IMG/VR virus record: IMGVR_UViG_3300035661_000043
Coordinates: 1 to 64,000 of that record
Direction: 5' to 3' (one strand)
Length of the DNA stretch: 64,000 nt
Source: a virus
Every line of letters starts with the position of its first letter. Position 1 is the stretch's first letter. Below the pieces are notes generated by a model, which saw nothing but the letters and a program-made list of their open reading frames with translations, was not told the DNA's origin and ran no database searches. Below are positions 50,484 to 56,784 of this stretch, one piece after another. Made by a program: the position numbers and the translations under genes.

Positions 50484-50555
50484 GGGGTTACCGTATGGGA
50501 CGGACTCGGGGTTTGCAACCTTGATGATGCGGATCGTTACCGCATAACTCCACCA
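50484..50555 (+). tRNA. tRNA-Ala(UGC)
   Basis: Acceptor GGGGTTA/TAACTCC, A73, CCA; anticodon loop TTTGCAA; T-stem TGCGG/CCGCA with unusual loop ATCGTTA. The next about 105 bp (50556-50660) end in ATCCACCA and may hold a decayed tRNA that I cannot fold. Confidence 0.72.
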
Positions 50556-50667
50556 CAGGATAATAGAAATCCTAGGTATCTATAAGGGCTTGCCCTAGAT
50601 CATGAACACGGGATCCTTTCCACGAGGGTTTAGTGTAATGTCTCCGGCACAATCCACCAATTTTAAT

Positions 50668-50742
50668 GCTGAAGTAGTTTAACTGGAAAAATCGCCCTTT
50701 GGTATGGGGCAGTCATGGGGTCAGTTCCCATCTTCAGCTCCA
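50668..50742 (+). tRNA. tRNA-Thr(GGU)
   Basis: Acceptor GCTGAAG/CTTCAGC perfect, U73, CCA; anticodon stem GCCCT/GGGGC, loop TTGGTAT; atypical T-loop GTCAGTT. Confidence 0.7.
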
Positions 50743-50775
50743 ATCCGCCTCCACTTACTACTTTCATATTCCGTT

Positions 50776-50823
50776 CACTCCCGGATATGGTAAAGGTCTC
50801 TGGCTGTTAACCAGAAGGGAGTG
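50776..50823 (+). pseudogene. Armless tRNA-Asn(GUU)-like remnant
   Basis: CACTCCC pairs with GGGAGTG directly around a D-region and a perfect anticodon arm TCTGG-CTGTTAA-CCAGA; no T-arm lies inside. A full tRNA-Asn exists at 51284. Either decayed or rearranged. Confidence 0.4.
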
Positions 50824-50854
50824 TGGGTATCATTGTATCCTAGACAGTATTTTT

Positions 50855-50930
50855 AGCCTTAAGAGTGAATGAGATTCCTATCTCTATGACATAGAGATGA
50901 TGCGAGGTGCGACTCCTCGTTAGGCCACCA
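50855..50930 (+). tRNA. tRNA-Val(GAC), imperfect acceptor
   Basis: Anticodon stem TCTCT/AGAGA, loop ATGACAT; T-stem CGAGG/CCTCG; CCA encoded. The acceptor pairs only in part (AGCCTTA with TTAGGCC), so function is uncertain. Confidence 0.5.
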
Positions 50931-50936
50931 GTTTTC

Positions 50937-51007
50937 GGTTCTAAGATTTTACGTAAGCATACCACTTCTTAGAAGTGGAGGAGAGAGATCGTTACTCTCT
51001 AGAACCG
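50937..51007 (+). tRNA. tRNA-like gene with UUA (ochre) anticodon
   Basis: Acceptor GGTTCTA/TAGAACC perfect, G73; anticodon stem CCACT/AGTGG, loop TCTTAGA, giving anticodon UUA with C33; T-stem GAGAG/CTCTC with loop ATCGTTA. The D-arm is hard to pair and no CCA is encoded. Short variable loop (class I). If functional it would read UAA, and perhaps UAG by wobble; it may equally be decayed. Confidence 0.45.
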
Positions 51008-51067
51008 TCCGAAATTCTAGCTGCAGGAGTAATTTCCTGTCTAGACCCGGGAAGTCATGACCCCGGG

Positions 51068-51163
51068 ACCTCGTAGTGATGGAATGGTAGACATAGGCTC
51101 GTATAGTGATCCGGTGGAAATAAACGCCACATGCAGGTTTCGAAGTCCTGCCTACAATGAGGT
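51068..51163 (+). tRNA. tRNA-Leu-like class II element, bulged acceptor
   Basis: Leu-type D-arm (GATGGAATGGTAGACAT) and long variable arm, but the closing stem is nine pairs interrupted by a 3-nt AAT bulge before GAGGT. The anticodon loop reads GTATAGT with one mismatched stem pair. The element at 53722 has the same bulge. Confidence 0.42.
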
Positions 51164-51194
51164 TAAGTAAACATGATGTCATGAGTTTTAAGAT

Positions 51195-51269
51195 GCCTCC
51201 GAGGTGTTGGTGATTACATCTCTGACTTCCACTCAGATGTATCCGGTTTGACTCCGGACGGAGGCTCCA
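51195..51269 (+). tRNA. tRNA-Gly(UCC)
   Basis: Acceptor GCCTCCG/CGGAGGC, U73, CCA; anticodon stem TCTGA/TCAGA, loop CTTCCAC; T-arm TCCGG-TTTGACT-CCGGA. Confidence 0.8.
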
Positions 51270-51283
51270 GTTTTGATTAGTAA

Positions 51284-51359
51284 TGTGTGATAGCTCAGTT
51301 GGTAGAGCAGATGGTTGTTACCCATCAGGTCGAGGGTTCGAAGCCTTCTCACACAGCCA
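51284..51359 (+). tRNA. tRNA-Asn(GUU)
   Basis: Acceptor TGTGTGA/TCACACA, G73 (typical of Asn), CCA; anticodon stem GATGG/CCATC, loop TTGTTAC; canonical D- and T-arms. Confidence 0.85.
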
Positions 51360-51369
51360 AATTTTATAT

Positions 51370-52488
51370 GCCCTTATAGCTCAGTTGGAAGAGCAACAAA
51401 AAAAATATATTCTCTTAAAGCATAGATAGCGATGCAGGGGTCTTGTAAACCTCAGAGGAGCGCGCAAGTCGTTCTGGGAGAACCATCACAATAAAGTTTG
51501 TATATATTCCCAACTCAGTTGGTGCTTATTTAAGATATGAACTATGACATTATTTTCTTCCATAACTTTTGAAATTTTTTCTGTGTCTATGGATATTAGA
51601 TAATCGTTTTTAGGATCTAAATACACATCATATTCTACTAGGTAAAAATCTGCAAAGTATTTTTTAGTACCATATCTCAGATAAGATGGTCTAGTCCAAT
51701 TGATATTGTTAGAATCTAATTCGGTTGCGATTTTATATTCATAAGAAGATTCTAACCAGACTTTTCCAGCAAATCTAGATTCATACCAACCCCAGGCTTT
51801 ATTGTTTTTATTTCCACCAAGAGCCGGATTTGATTTTGCTGTTTCTGATAATCTTTTGAGATAACATTCCTTTGAACAAGTTTTTCTGTCTCCTGGGAAG
51901 CATTTATTGCAAACACAACACCAAGAAACATAAGTAAATTTTAATTTTTCTCTATTAGTTTTTGTTTCATTGTGTTTTGTTTTTATTTTTTGTAGTTTTG
52001 GTCCGATAAAAGCAGGTCTATTACATTTTTCTCTTTTTCTATTTGTATAAGAAGCAGCACATGAATGAGAACAATATTTGTTATTTCTTGCCTTCATTGA
52101 TTTAGGTTTTCCACATTCACATAGATTCGGATTTGAATTATATTCGGCTATGCGTGCGGCTGCTTTTGCCTTTTGTGTAATGTGATTCTATTTGCTAGCT
52201 TTGCCTGCTTTAATCTTCTAAAGTTTTCCAGCTTCAGTGTGCGCTGCGATAAAATGAGAAAAGATACCTTTGGAAGATTTGATTTCTCTACATTCTAAAC
52301 AGGAGACTAGAGGAGATAGATATTTGTCTTCGACTGTCATAGTTGTTACCTTAATAAATAAAAATGATATGGGACAGCTTGGTTGTTACCTTACTGGGTT
52401 GAATGATACGCCAATATCATTCTAACCATATCTATGTATACAAATTAGTTCTTGAGGGTCCGGGATTCGAATTCTCGTGAGGGCACCA
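51370..52488 (+). pseudogene. tRNA-Thr(UGU) broken into three pieces
   Basis: 5' piece GCCCTTA + D-arm (51370-51394), anticodon arm GGGGT-CTTGTAA-ACCTC (51437-51453), and T-arm plus acceptor TGAGGGC-ACCA (about 52455-52488). Joined, they form a perfect tRNA-Thr; the acceptor halves pair 7/7 over 1.1 kb. About 42 nt separate pieces 1 and 2; about 1 kb with an antisense endonuclease separates 2 and 3. I see no group I core, so it may be disrupted rather than spliced. Confidence 0.6.
51486..52340 (-). CDS. Zinc-finger homing endonuclease inside tRNA-Thr
   Basis: 284 residues with two TAG near the N-terminus (Ser). Paired Cys motifs CECGKPK...YCSHSC and CCVCNKC...TCSKEC are zinc fingers of the kind seen in phage homing endonucleases. 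The C-terminal half, WLESSYEYKIATELDSNNI, then KKYFADFYLVEYDVYLDPKN, resembles a PD-(D/E)xK/Vsr-like nuclease core. It lies antisense between the halves of a tRNA-Thr gene. Confidence 0.7.
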
Positions 52489-52495
52489 AGTTTTG

Positions 52496-52612
52496 ATTAG
52501 TAATGTCTTTAGCGAGAGAGTCTAGTAGACACAGATTGTTCTTCGGTGTTATACGAGATGATCTTGTCACTCAATAGTAGGAGAACATGAGGAGTGGCCT
52601 ACTAATCAGATT
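52496..52612. other. Stem-bounded region of unknown type
   Basis: TGATTAGTA at 52496-52504 pairs with TACTAATCA at 52599-52607. Internal hairpins (GTCT/AGAC) occur, but no tRNA fold. Confidence 0.35.
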
Positions 52613-52620
52613 TATTTTAT

Positions 52621-52696
52621 TGCGGCGTGGAGAAGTAGTATCTCATCAGTCTCATAAGCTGAAGGTCGTCTGTGCGATTCAGACCGTTCGCAACCA
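52621..52696 (+). tRNA. tRNA-Met(CAU), initiator-like
   Basis: D-arm TGGAGAAGTAGTATCTCA and variable loop AGGTCG resemble bacterial tRNA-fMet; anticodon stem TCAGT/GCTGA, loop CTCATAA; T-arm GTCTG-TGCGATT-CAGAC; ACCA end. The acceptor has a bulged T, and the three G-C pairs of classical initiators are missing. Confidence 0.62.
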
Positions 52697-52966
52697 CTTT
52701 ATTTTGTATTACTTCGAATGCTGTTTCTGGAGTGTAAGATCTATCTTCAAAGATGAGAACTTCCAAACCAACTGCTTCGAATTCATTTATTTCAATTCTA
52801 TCTCGGTTTTGTACTTGCAACAGAGAGTGTTGTTAATCGACTCAATGAGGCTTTACTCTGCCCGAAGAATATCAGTGAGTTTATCTCAGTGCTACACGTC
52901 TTTCAACAGTGAAAATCTTTTCAATCTTTTCAATCATTCCTTAGCTCAGGAACAATTAATTTTAAT

Positions 52967-53041
52967 GCTGCGTAGTCCGAAAAGTGAGGGCGCGACTTGA
53001 TAAGGCGCTGGCAGATGGGGCAGTACCATCACGCAGCACCC
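52967..53041 (+). tRNA. tRNA-Ile(GAU)-like, second
   Basis: Acceptor GCTGCGT/ACGCAGC perfect; anticodon stem GCGAC/GGCGC with one mismatch, loop TTGATAA; T-stem GATGG/CCATC with unusual loop GGCAGTA. The 52697-52966 stretch before it has no gene that I trust. Confidence 0.5.
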
Positions 53042-53112
53042 ATTTTCAATAGGAAGTATGAGGATCATTACCTCGTAATAGGTGTAACTATACTTTGTAT
53101 TTCCACCGTAGA

Positions 53113-53205
53113 CTTGGTGTCCCGGAACTGCGCGCGCCGGAAGACGGTTCGATTCCGTCGTTAAAAGGTTTATGTTAGGTTCGATTCCTAACCGGTGGCC
53201 TACTT
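53113..53205 (+). other. Fused or class II tRNA-like element with two T-arms
   Basis: Closing CCACCG/CGGTGG, and two perfect T-arms (GACGG-TTCGATT-CCGTC and TTAGG-TTCGATT-CCTAA). No clear anticodon arm. It looks like two tRNA 3' parts joined. Confidence 0.4.
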
Positions 53206-53224
53206 ATTATGTGCGATATCTCTA

Positions 53225-53672
53225 TCGCACATCAGAATGACTGTATGGATCTTCGGATCTGTGAAGTTGAAAGAAATGTGTTCAGGAAGCGAGTTCGAGT
53301 CTCGCCAGCTCCACCAGAAGTATATCATCTGATGCATTCTGTGTGCTGTATATATTGCAAGTATTCAGTATACTTCTGATGGGGCTGTATTGGTTTCGAC
53401 TGGGCAATGAGTATGGAGATGGACAGTTTGGCAACGCAGAAGCCATTATGATTGGGTCTTCCCGGTTGAAGAAGCAAACAAAAGTAAAAGCAAACGCTGA
53501 TACATTCCTGATGGCGGCTTGATCGCCCAGTGAGGATTCCTTGGGTGTTCCTTATTACCAAAACACCCATCCTAATATACGGAGAGTGGACCTGCAGGGT
53601 GCAGGCGCTGTTTGCTAAACAGTTGGTGTCAGGAATGGCATTCCGGTCGGGACGGACTCTCTCCTCCAAAAT
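53225..53672 (+). ncRNA. ssrA: Circularly permuted tmRNA
   Basis: The acceptor piece comes first: T-arm GCGAG-TTCGAGT-CTCGC, then CAGCTCC-A-CCA ending at 53316. After a 64-nt spacer with its own 9-bp stem, the coding piece begins at 53381 with GGGGCTG, which pairs with CAGCTCC, followed by TATTGGTTTCGAC. The tag frame starts at GCA 53490 and reads ANADTFLMAA, stop TGA. This is the two-piece layout of alpha-, some beta-proteobacteria and cyanobacteria. Outer limits are approximate. Confidence 0.85.
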
Positions 53673-53721
53673 TCTTTCTAAGAGCTGATCCCTCTTAGTT
53701 AGACAGGAGTTATAACTCCTG

Positions 53722-53825
53722 GGCCCGTAGTGATGGAATGGTAGACATAAGCCCACGTGGGCTGGTGGGATAAACCCCGGGGTTTAAACCCCACGTACAG
53801 GTTCGAGTCCTGTCTACAATGGGCC
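53722..53825 (+). tRNA. tRNA-Leu-like class II element, bulged acceptor
   Basis: D-arm identical to 51068; T-arm ACAGG-TTCGAGT-CCTGT; closing GGCCCGTAG/CTAC-AAT-GGGCC with the AAT bulge. The anticodon region is a perfect hairpin AGCCCA-CG-TGGGCT, so no normal anticodon is presented. Preceded by a palindromic hairpin CAGGAGTT/ATAACTCCTG. Confidence 0.38.
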
Positions 53826-53835
53826 AAATAATTAT

Positions 53836-53910
53836 AGATTCTAGGGTGTGATAGCAGCACGATTCCCTCATAAGGAATAGGACTCCGAGCGTAACGGATA
53901 GAATCTACCA
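53836..53910 (+). tRNA. tRNA(CAU), Met or Ile2
   Basis: Acceptor AGATTCT/AGAATCT perfect, A73, CCA; anticodon stem ATTCC/GGAAT, loop CTCATAA; T-loop AGCGTAA. Confidence 0.7.
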
Positions 53911-53929
53911 AATGACAGACTTCTTTGGT

Positions 53930-54004
53930 GTGATGTTAGCTTAACAGTAAAGTCCGAGAATGTGACTCTCGTGGATATGGATGCGACTTCCATACATCAC
54001 CCCA
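53930..54004 (+). tRNA. tRNA-His(GUG) in an extended stem
   Basis: Acceptor GTGATGT/ACATCAC, C73 and CCA (C73 typical of His); anticodon stem CGAGA/TCTCG, loop ATGTGAC; T-arm ATGGA-TGCGACT-TCCAT. About nine further pairs (CTTCTTTGG/CCAAAGAAG) close leader and trailer. Confidence 0.78.
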
Positions 54005-54153
54005 AAGAAGTTTTAATGCTCCGGCTCCTCTGTCAATTTTTCAATGATGAAAGTTCATCATGACTACTACCAAAGAAACCCAAGACAACGCATCATTTGT
54101 ACAGATGGCAATGATGTGAAAAGTAAATGGAAAGCTTTTATTCATTCCTGTGA

Positions 54154-54159
54154 TATAAT
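54154..54159 (+). promoter_or_regulatory. Early promoter
   Basis: GCTTTTATTCATTCCTGTGA-TATAAT. Confidence 0.75.
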
Positions 54160-54178
54160 ACATTCATGGAAACGAACG

Positions 54179-54295
54179 ATGACTGGAAACGCGAATTCTT
54201 CTACTATCGTCAATTTCGAGTTTGGGTTGGTGAAAGATAGTGAAGGCAACCAAATTGGTGATACTGAATACTTTCCAACAAAACTCTCACAGTGA
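54179..54295 (+). CDS. Small hypothetical protein (38 aa)
   Basis: MTGNANSSTIVNFEFGLVKD, then SEGNQIGDTEYFPTKLSQ, TGA. An overlapping frame from ATG 54166 (METNDDWKREFFYYRQF...) is an alternative product because that ATG lies seven bases from the -10. I prefer the former for its composition. Confidence 0.5.
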   Translation: MTGNANSSTIVNFEFGLVKDSEGNQIGDTEYFPTKLSQ

Positions 54296-54301
54296 CCTGG
54301 A

Positions 54302-54332
54302 AAGAGGAAGTTGTTAACTATACTTCCTCTTC
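54302..54332 (+). terminator. Hairpin after the 54179 gene
   Basis: AAGAGGAAG-TTGTTAACTATA-CTTCCTCTT; no strong T-run. Confidence 0.55.
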
Positions 54333-54401
54333 ATAGTAAGCAGAAGGTGGATCTATGTACAGTAGCACGCACTTGACATTCTTATTTTTAATGAGTAAAT
54401 C

Positions 54402-54619
54402 ATGATCATCAAAGCTAATGTTTCTGTGTGTGATATCACAGATAGGAACTACGGTAAGTATATCGAAGGTGCTGCAGCTATTGCCGTGGTGCAACCGGTC
54501 GCTGGTGTGCTGTACTCTGGTTTGGTCCTGAGTATATTGCAGAGAATGATTTGAAGATCACCTCTCGTGAAGAAGCAGTTAAGAAGATTGAAGCACTGGG
54601 AGATCAGGTAGATTCTTAA
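54402..54619 (+). pseudogene. Small gene with an internal frameshift
   Basis: Frame 1 from ATG gives MIIKANVSVCDITDRNYGKY...; from about 54483 the sensible protein continues in another frame as RGATGRWCAVLWFGPEYIAE then REEAVKKIEALGDQVDS, TAA. Either an inactivating frameshift, a sequence error, or programmed shifting. No family recognised. Confidence 0.5.
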
Positions 54620-54632
54620 AGAAAGATAAATT

Positions 54633-54896
54633 GCAAATTTAGCTCAATGGTTAGAGCAGCGGACTCATGAAAAATTGTGCACCTAGGTAGGGATGCTTAG
54701 TGTGAATGTTGTCAAATTCGAAGAAACCTAAGTCAGAAATGATATGGTAACCTCGAGCCAAGCCTGAGAAATTAGGTGCTGTGTAGAGACTAGACGGCAA
54801 CCATCTAGAACAGATGAAGGTATAGTCCAGGGAGTGGCGAAAGTCACACAAACCAGAATCCGTTGGTTACAGGTTCGAGTCCTGTAATTTGCACCA
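54633..54896 (+). tRNA. tRNA-Ile2(CAU) interrupted by a group I intron
   Basis: Exons 54633-54668 and 54857-54896. Spliced, the tRNA is flawless: acceptor GCAAATT/AATTTGC, anticodon stem GCGGA/TCCGT, loop CTCATAA, T-arm ACAGG-TTCGAGT-CCTGT, ACCA. The 5' exon ends in U and the intron ends in G, as group I splicing demands. The insertion site (CAU|AA) equals that of the Azoarcus tRNA-Ile(CAU) intron, so Ile2 (lysidine-modified) is more likely than Met. Confidence 0.9.
54669..54856 (+). ncRNA. Group I intron, IC3, Azoarcus-like (188 nt)
   Basis: Core elements in order: GTCAAATTCGAAGAAACC (P3/J3-4/P4), TAACCTCGAGCCAAGCCTGA (P6-P5'), GTGTAGAGACTAGACGGC (P8/P3'/P7), GATGAAGGTATAGTCC (P7'), then GGGAGTGGCGAAAGTCAC (P9 with GAAA loop) and ACAAACCAG. 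I recall nearly the same strings in the Azoarcus ribozyme. No endonuclease inside. Confidence 0.9.
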
Positions 54897-54940
54897 AGAA
54901 TTAATGCGAGGTTGGTATAGATAGATGGTAACCTCTTAAA

Positions 54941-55015
54941 CGCACCGTGGCTGAAATGTTAGGCAGTGGATTGCAAATCCACTTTATGAGATCTCAGAAT
55001 TCTCCGGTGTGTCCA
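54941..55015 (+). tRNA. tRNA-Cys(GCA)
   Basis: Acceptor CGCACCG/CGGTGTG, U73 (typical of Cys), CCA; anticodon stem GTGGA/TCCAC perfect, loop TTGCAAA. Confidence 0.75.
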
Positions 55016-55134
55016 TATTTTTCAGTAAGTGACTAAGAAATAATCTATCTCTGATGTTCGTATAATGAGCTGTTTCTCTTAGTTAGAAGATAAGAGAATA
55101 TTGAACAACCCATTGTATTTGTTCTTAAAAATTC

Positions 55135-55209
55135 GGGTCTGTGGTGAAACGGAAATCATAAGAATCTTCTAAATTCCTGTTCCAAGTTCGATTCTTGGCA
55201 GACCCACCA
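55135..55209 (+). tRNA. tRNA-Arg(UCU)
   Basis: Acceptor GGGTCTG/CAGACCC perfect, A73, CCA; anticodon loop CTTCTAA; T-arm CCAAG-TTCGATT-CTTGG. Confidence 0.82.
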
Positions 55210-55218
55210 TTTAATATT

Positions 55219-55258
55219 GGAAGTAGCTCAATTGGTAGATCACAGACTCGAGTATGAA
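55219..55258 (+). pseudogene. Orphan 5' half of a tRNA
   Basis: GGAAGTAGCTCAATTGGTAG has an acceptor strand and D-arm, but no 3' half follows before tRNA-Trp. A possible decayed tRNA fragment also lies at 55395-55470 (TTCGAATC T-arm). Confidence 0.45.
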
Positions 55259-55307
55259 GATGAGACGGATCGCCGTAGTAAATGGGCTATCCAATTGACC
55301 GTTTAAT

Positions 55308-55382
55308 ATACCCTTAAGATAATGGCAGTCGTCAGGTCTCCAAAACCTTGAAGTCGCGGTTCGAGTCCGTGGGGTTATGCCA
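55308..55382 (+). tRNA. tRNA-Trp(CCA)
   Basis: Acceptor ATACCCT/GGGTTAT (one mismatch), G73, CCA; anticodon stem AGGT/ACCT, loop CTCCAAA; T-arm CGCGG-TTCGAGT-CCGTG. Confidence 0.78.
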
Positions 55383-55622
55383 TAATATAATACAACTATA
55401 GTTTAGTTTGGAGATGTAACTTACATCTCGTCTCCGGATAGCTGCTCCATGTTCGAATCTCTCTAGGTGTTCCGATATTCGGTGATTGATCCCAGTCATC
55501 GCTGGGCATACACTGGAAATGTATCGGTCTGTATGAAACTGGATTCGTGTCGGTAACGACTATCTCCTCCATCTTAAAGCCCCGATGCTGAAAGATATTT
55601 GAACTTTTATTCAGTCCGGTGA

Positions 55623-55628
55623 TATAAT
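55623..55628 (+). promoter_or_regulatory. Early promoter
   Basis: CTTTTATTCAGTCCGGTGA-TATAAT, 39 bases before the HD gene. Confidence 0.75.
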
Positions 55629-55666
55629 TCATCCACACCACAACAAAACACTGAAAGAGGTAGTAT

Positions 55667-56122
55667 ATGAAGAATGGTGAATTATTGTCAAAGGCTATCA
55701 TTATTGCGACAAACGCACATGCTGGACAATTTGATAGGGGTGGTACTCCATATATCCTGCACCCACTGCGAGTGATGTCATACTTGGAGGATGCAGACGA
55801 GGAACTCCAGTGTATTGCAGTTTTACACGATGTAGTAGAGGACACCTCTGTTACTTGGAAAGATCTTATCGAAGCAGGTATGACTCAACGAATCATCAGT
55901 GCTCTAAGATTGCTGACAAAGCTTTCCGGTCAGACACCGGATGAATACAAAGCAGGAGTTCTTTCTTCTGTGGATGCGATGAAGGTGAAAATGTGCGACT
56001 TGCGTCACAATTCTGATGTCCGCAGGTTGAAAGGCGTCTCTGAAAAAGACATAGCAAGAACTGCAAAGTATCACATGTTCTATATGGAAATCAAATCTGT
56101 TTTAGAACAAAGCAGAATTTGA
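55667..56122 (+). CDS. HD-domain alarmone hydrolase (SpoT/MESH1-like)
   Basis: 151 residues. HAGQFDRGGTPYILHPLRV, LHDVVEDT (the HD pair) and KMCDLRHNSD are the signature blocks of the ppGpp hydrolase domain of SpoT/MESH1 proteins; no synthetase domain is present. Probably hydrolyses (p)ppGpp to keep the infected host out of the stringent response. GAGGTAG upstream; early promoter. Confidence 0.8.
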   Translation: MKNGELLSKAIIIATNAHAGQFDRGGTPYILHPLRVMSYLEDADEELQCIAVLHDVVEDTSVTWKDLIEAGMTQRIISALRLLTKLSGQTPDEYKAGVLSSVDAMKVKMCDLRHNSDVRRLKGVSEKDIARTAKYHMFYMEIKSVLEQSRI

Positions 56123-56242
56123 CATGAAGGAAAATTGAACATTACTCTCACTTTAGCTGAACTCTAGTTTAGTGTAGTCGAGTCTTCTGTTTGTGATGTA
56201 GAATATTCACCGGATCTGATCCGTGCTACTGCCCAAGATAAT

Positions 56243-56319
56243 CCGCCGTTAGCGCAATTGGTAGGAGGCAACTGGCTTAAGACCAGTACAGTGTGGGTTC
56301 GAATCCTCACGGCGGACCA
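56243..56319 (+). tRNA. tRNA-Leu(UAA)-like, short variable loop
   Basis: CCGCCG/CGGCGG acceptor, A73, CCA; anticodon stem ACTGG/CCAGT, loop CTTAAGA (TAA). The variable loop has only about five bases, unlike canonical leucine tRNAs, so identity is uncertain. Confidence 0.65.
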
Positions 56320-56339
56320 TGTATTATGAAAGAGTGAAA

Positions 56340-56699
56340 ATGAAAGACATCCTAGGTCGCGAAGTTCATGTTGGTAATTATATTGCCTATGCTCAGGTTG
56401 CCGGTAGATCTGCTAATATGGCAATTTACAATGTCATCGCCATTGTCGGTGATTACCATGGTACTATCAAGGCGACGAAACTAGTAGAGAGCTATGGAGA
56501 TTATGCTCCATCTCGAATGTGTACTCTCACATCTGGAAAGGTAATTCCATGGCGATATGCGACACACACGAAAGATGTATGGAAACTTATTGAAATGACT
56601 CCAGAAGAAAAAGATGCAGTAGATAACAAGACATTCACTCTGAAGATCGGAGAGAGAATCATTATCCTCGATAATTTTACTCCAGATGTAGTAAAATAA
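56340..56699 (+). CDS. Hypothetical protein
   Basis: 119 residues: MKDILGREVHVGNYIAYAQV, then a beta-rich stretch (YHGTIKATKLVESYG) and FTLKIGERIIILDNF. It may be a small SH3-like barrel. An upstream in-frame ATG overlaps the tRNA CCA end, so I use the internal ATG. Unknown function. Confidence 0.6.
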   Translation: MKDILGREVHVGNYIAYAQVAGRSANMAIYNVIAIVGDYHGTIKATKLVESYGDYAPSRMCTLTSGKVIPWRYATHTKDVWKLIEMTPEEKDAVDNKTFTLKIGERIIILDNFTPDVVK

Positions 56700-56784
56700 T
56701 ACACAGACCGAGAAGTCTTGGTACTAGTCATCGGTGATGCATCATCATACTTATATCCGATTGAAATGTTCTTAATTCAGTAAT

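Noticed and set aside
50556-50660. A further tRNA ending in ATCCACCA
   Set aside because: I could not find a consistent acceptor, anticodon arm and T-arm; too weak to list.
52617-52820. Minus-strand frame MQVQNRDRIEINEFEAVGLE... near tRNA-Met
   Set aside because: About 40 residues look protein-like, but the frame runs into the tRNA and upstream frames are broken. At most a decayed remnant, so not listed as a gene.
52587-53000. Plus-strand 137-codon frame through the Met and Ile tRNA region
   Set aside because: It crosses tRNA genes and has Cys/Phe-rich, non-protein composition; a chance open frame.
53325-53756. Minus-strand 143-codon frame
   Set aside because: It is the complement of the permuted tmRNA and the adjacent tRNA-like element.
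56135-56330. TTG-initiated frame overlapping tRNA-Leu(UAA)
   Set aside because: AAGGA precedes the TTG and it is open through one TAG, but about half of the frame is tRNA sequence; coding is unlikely.
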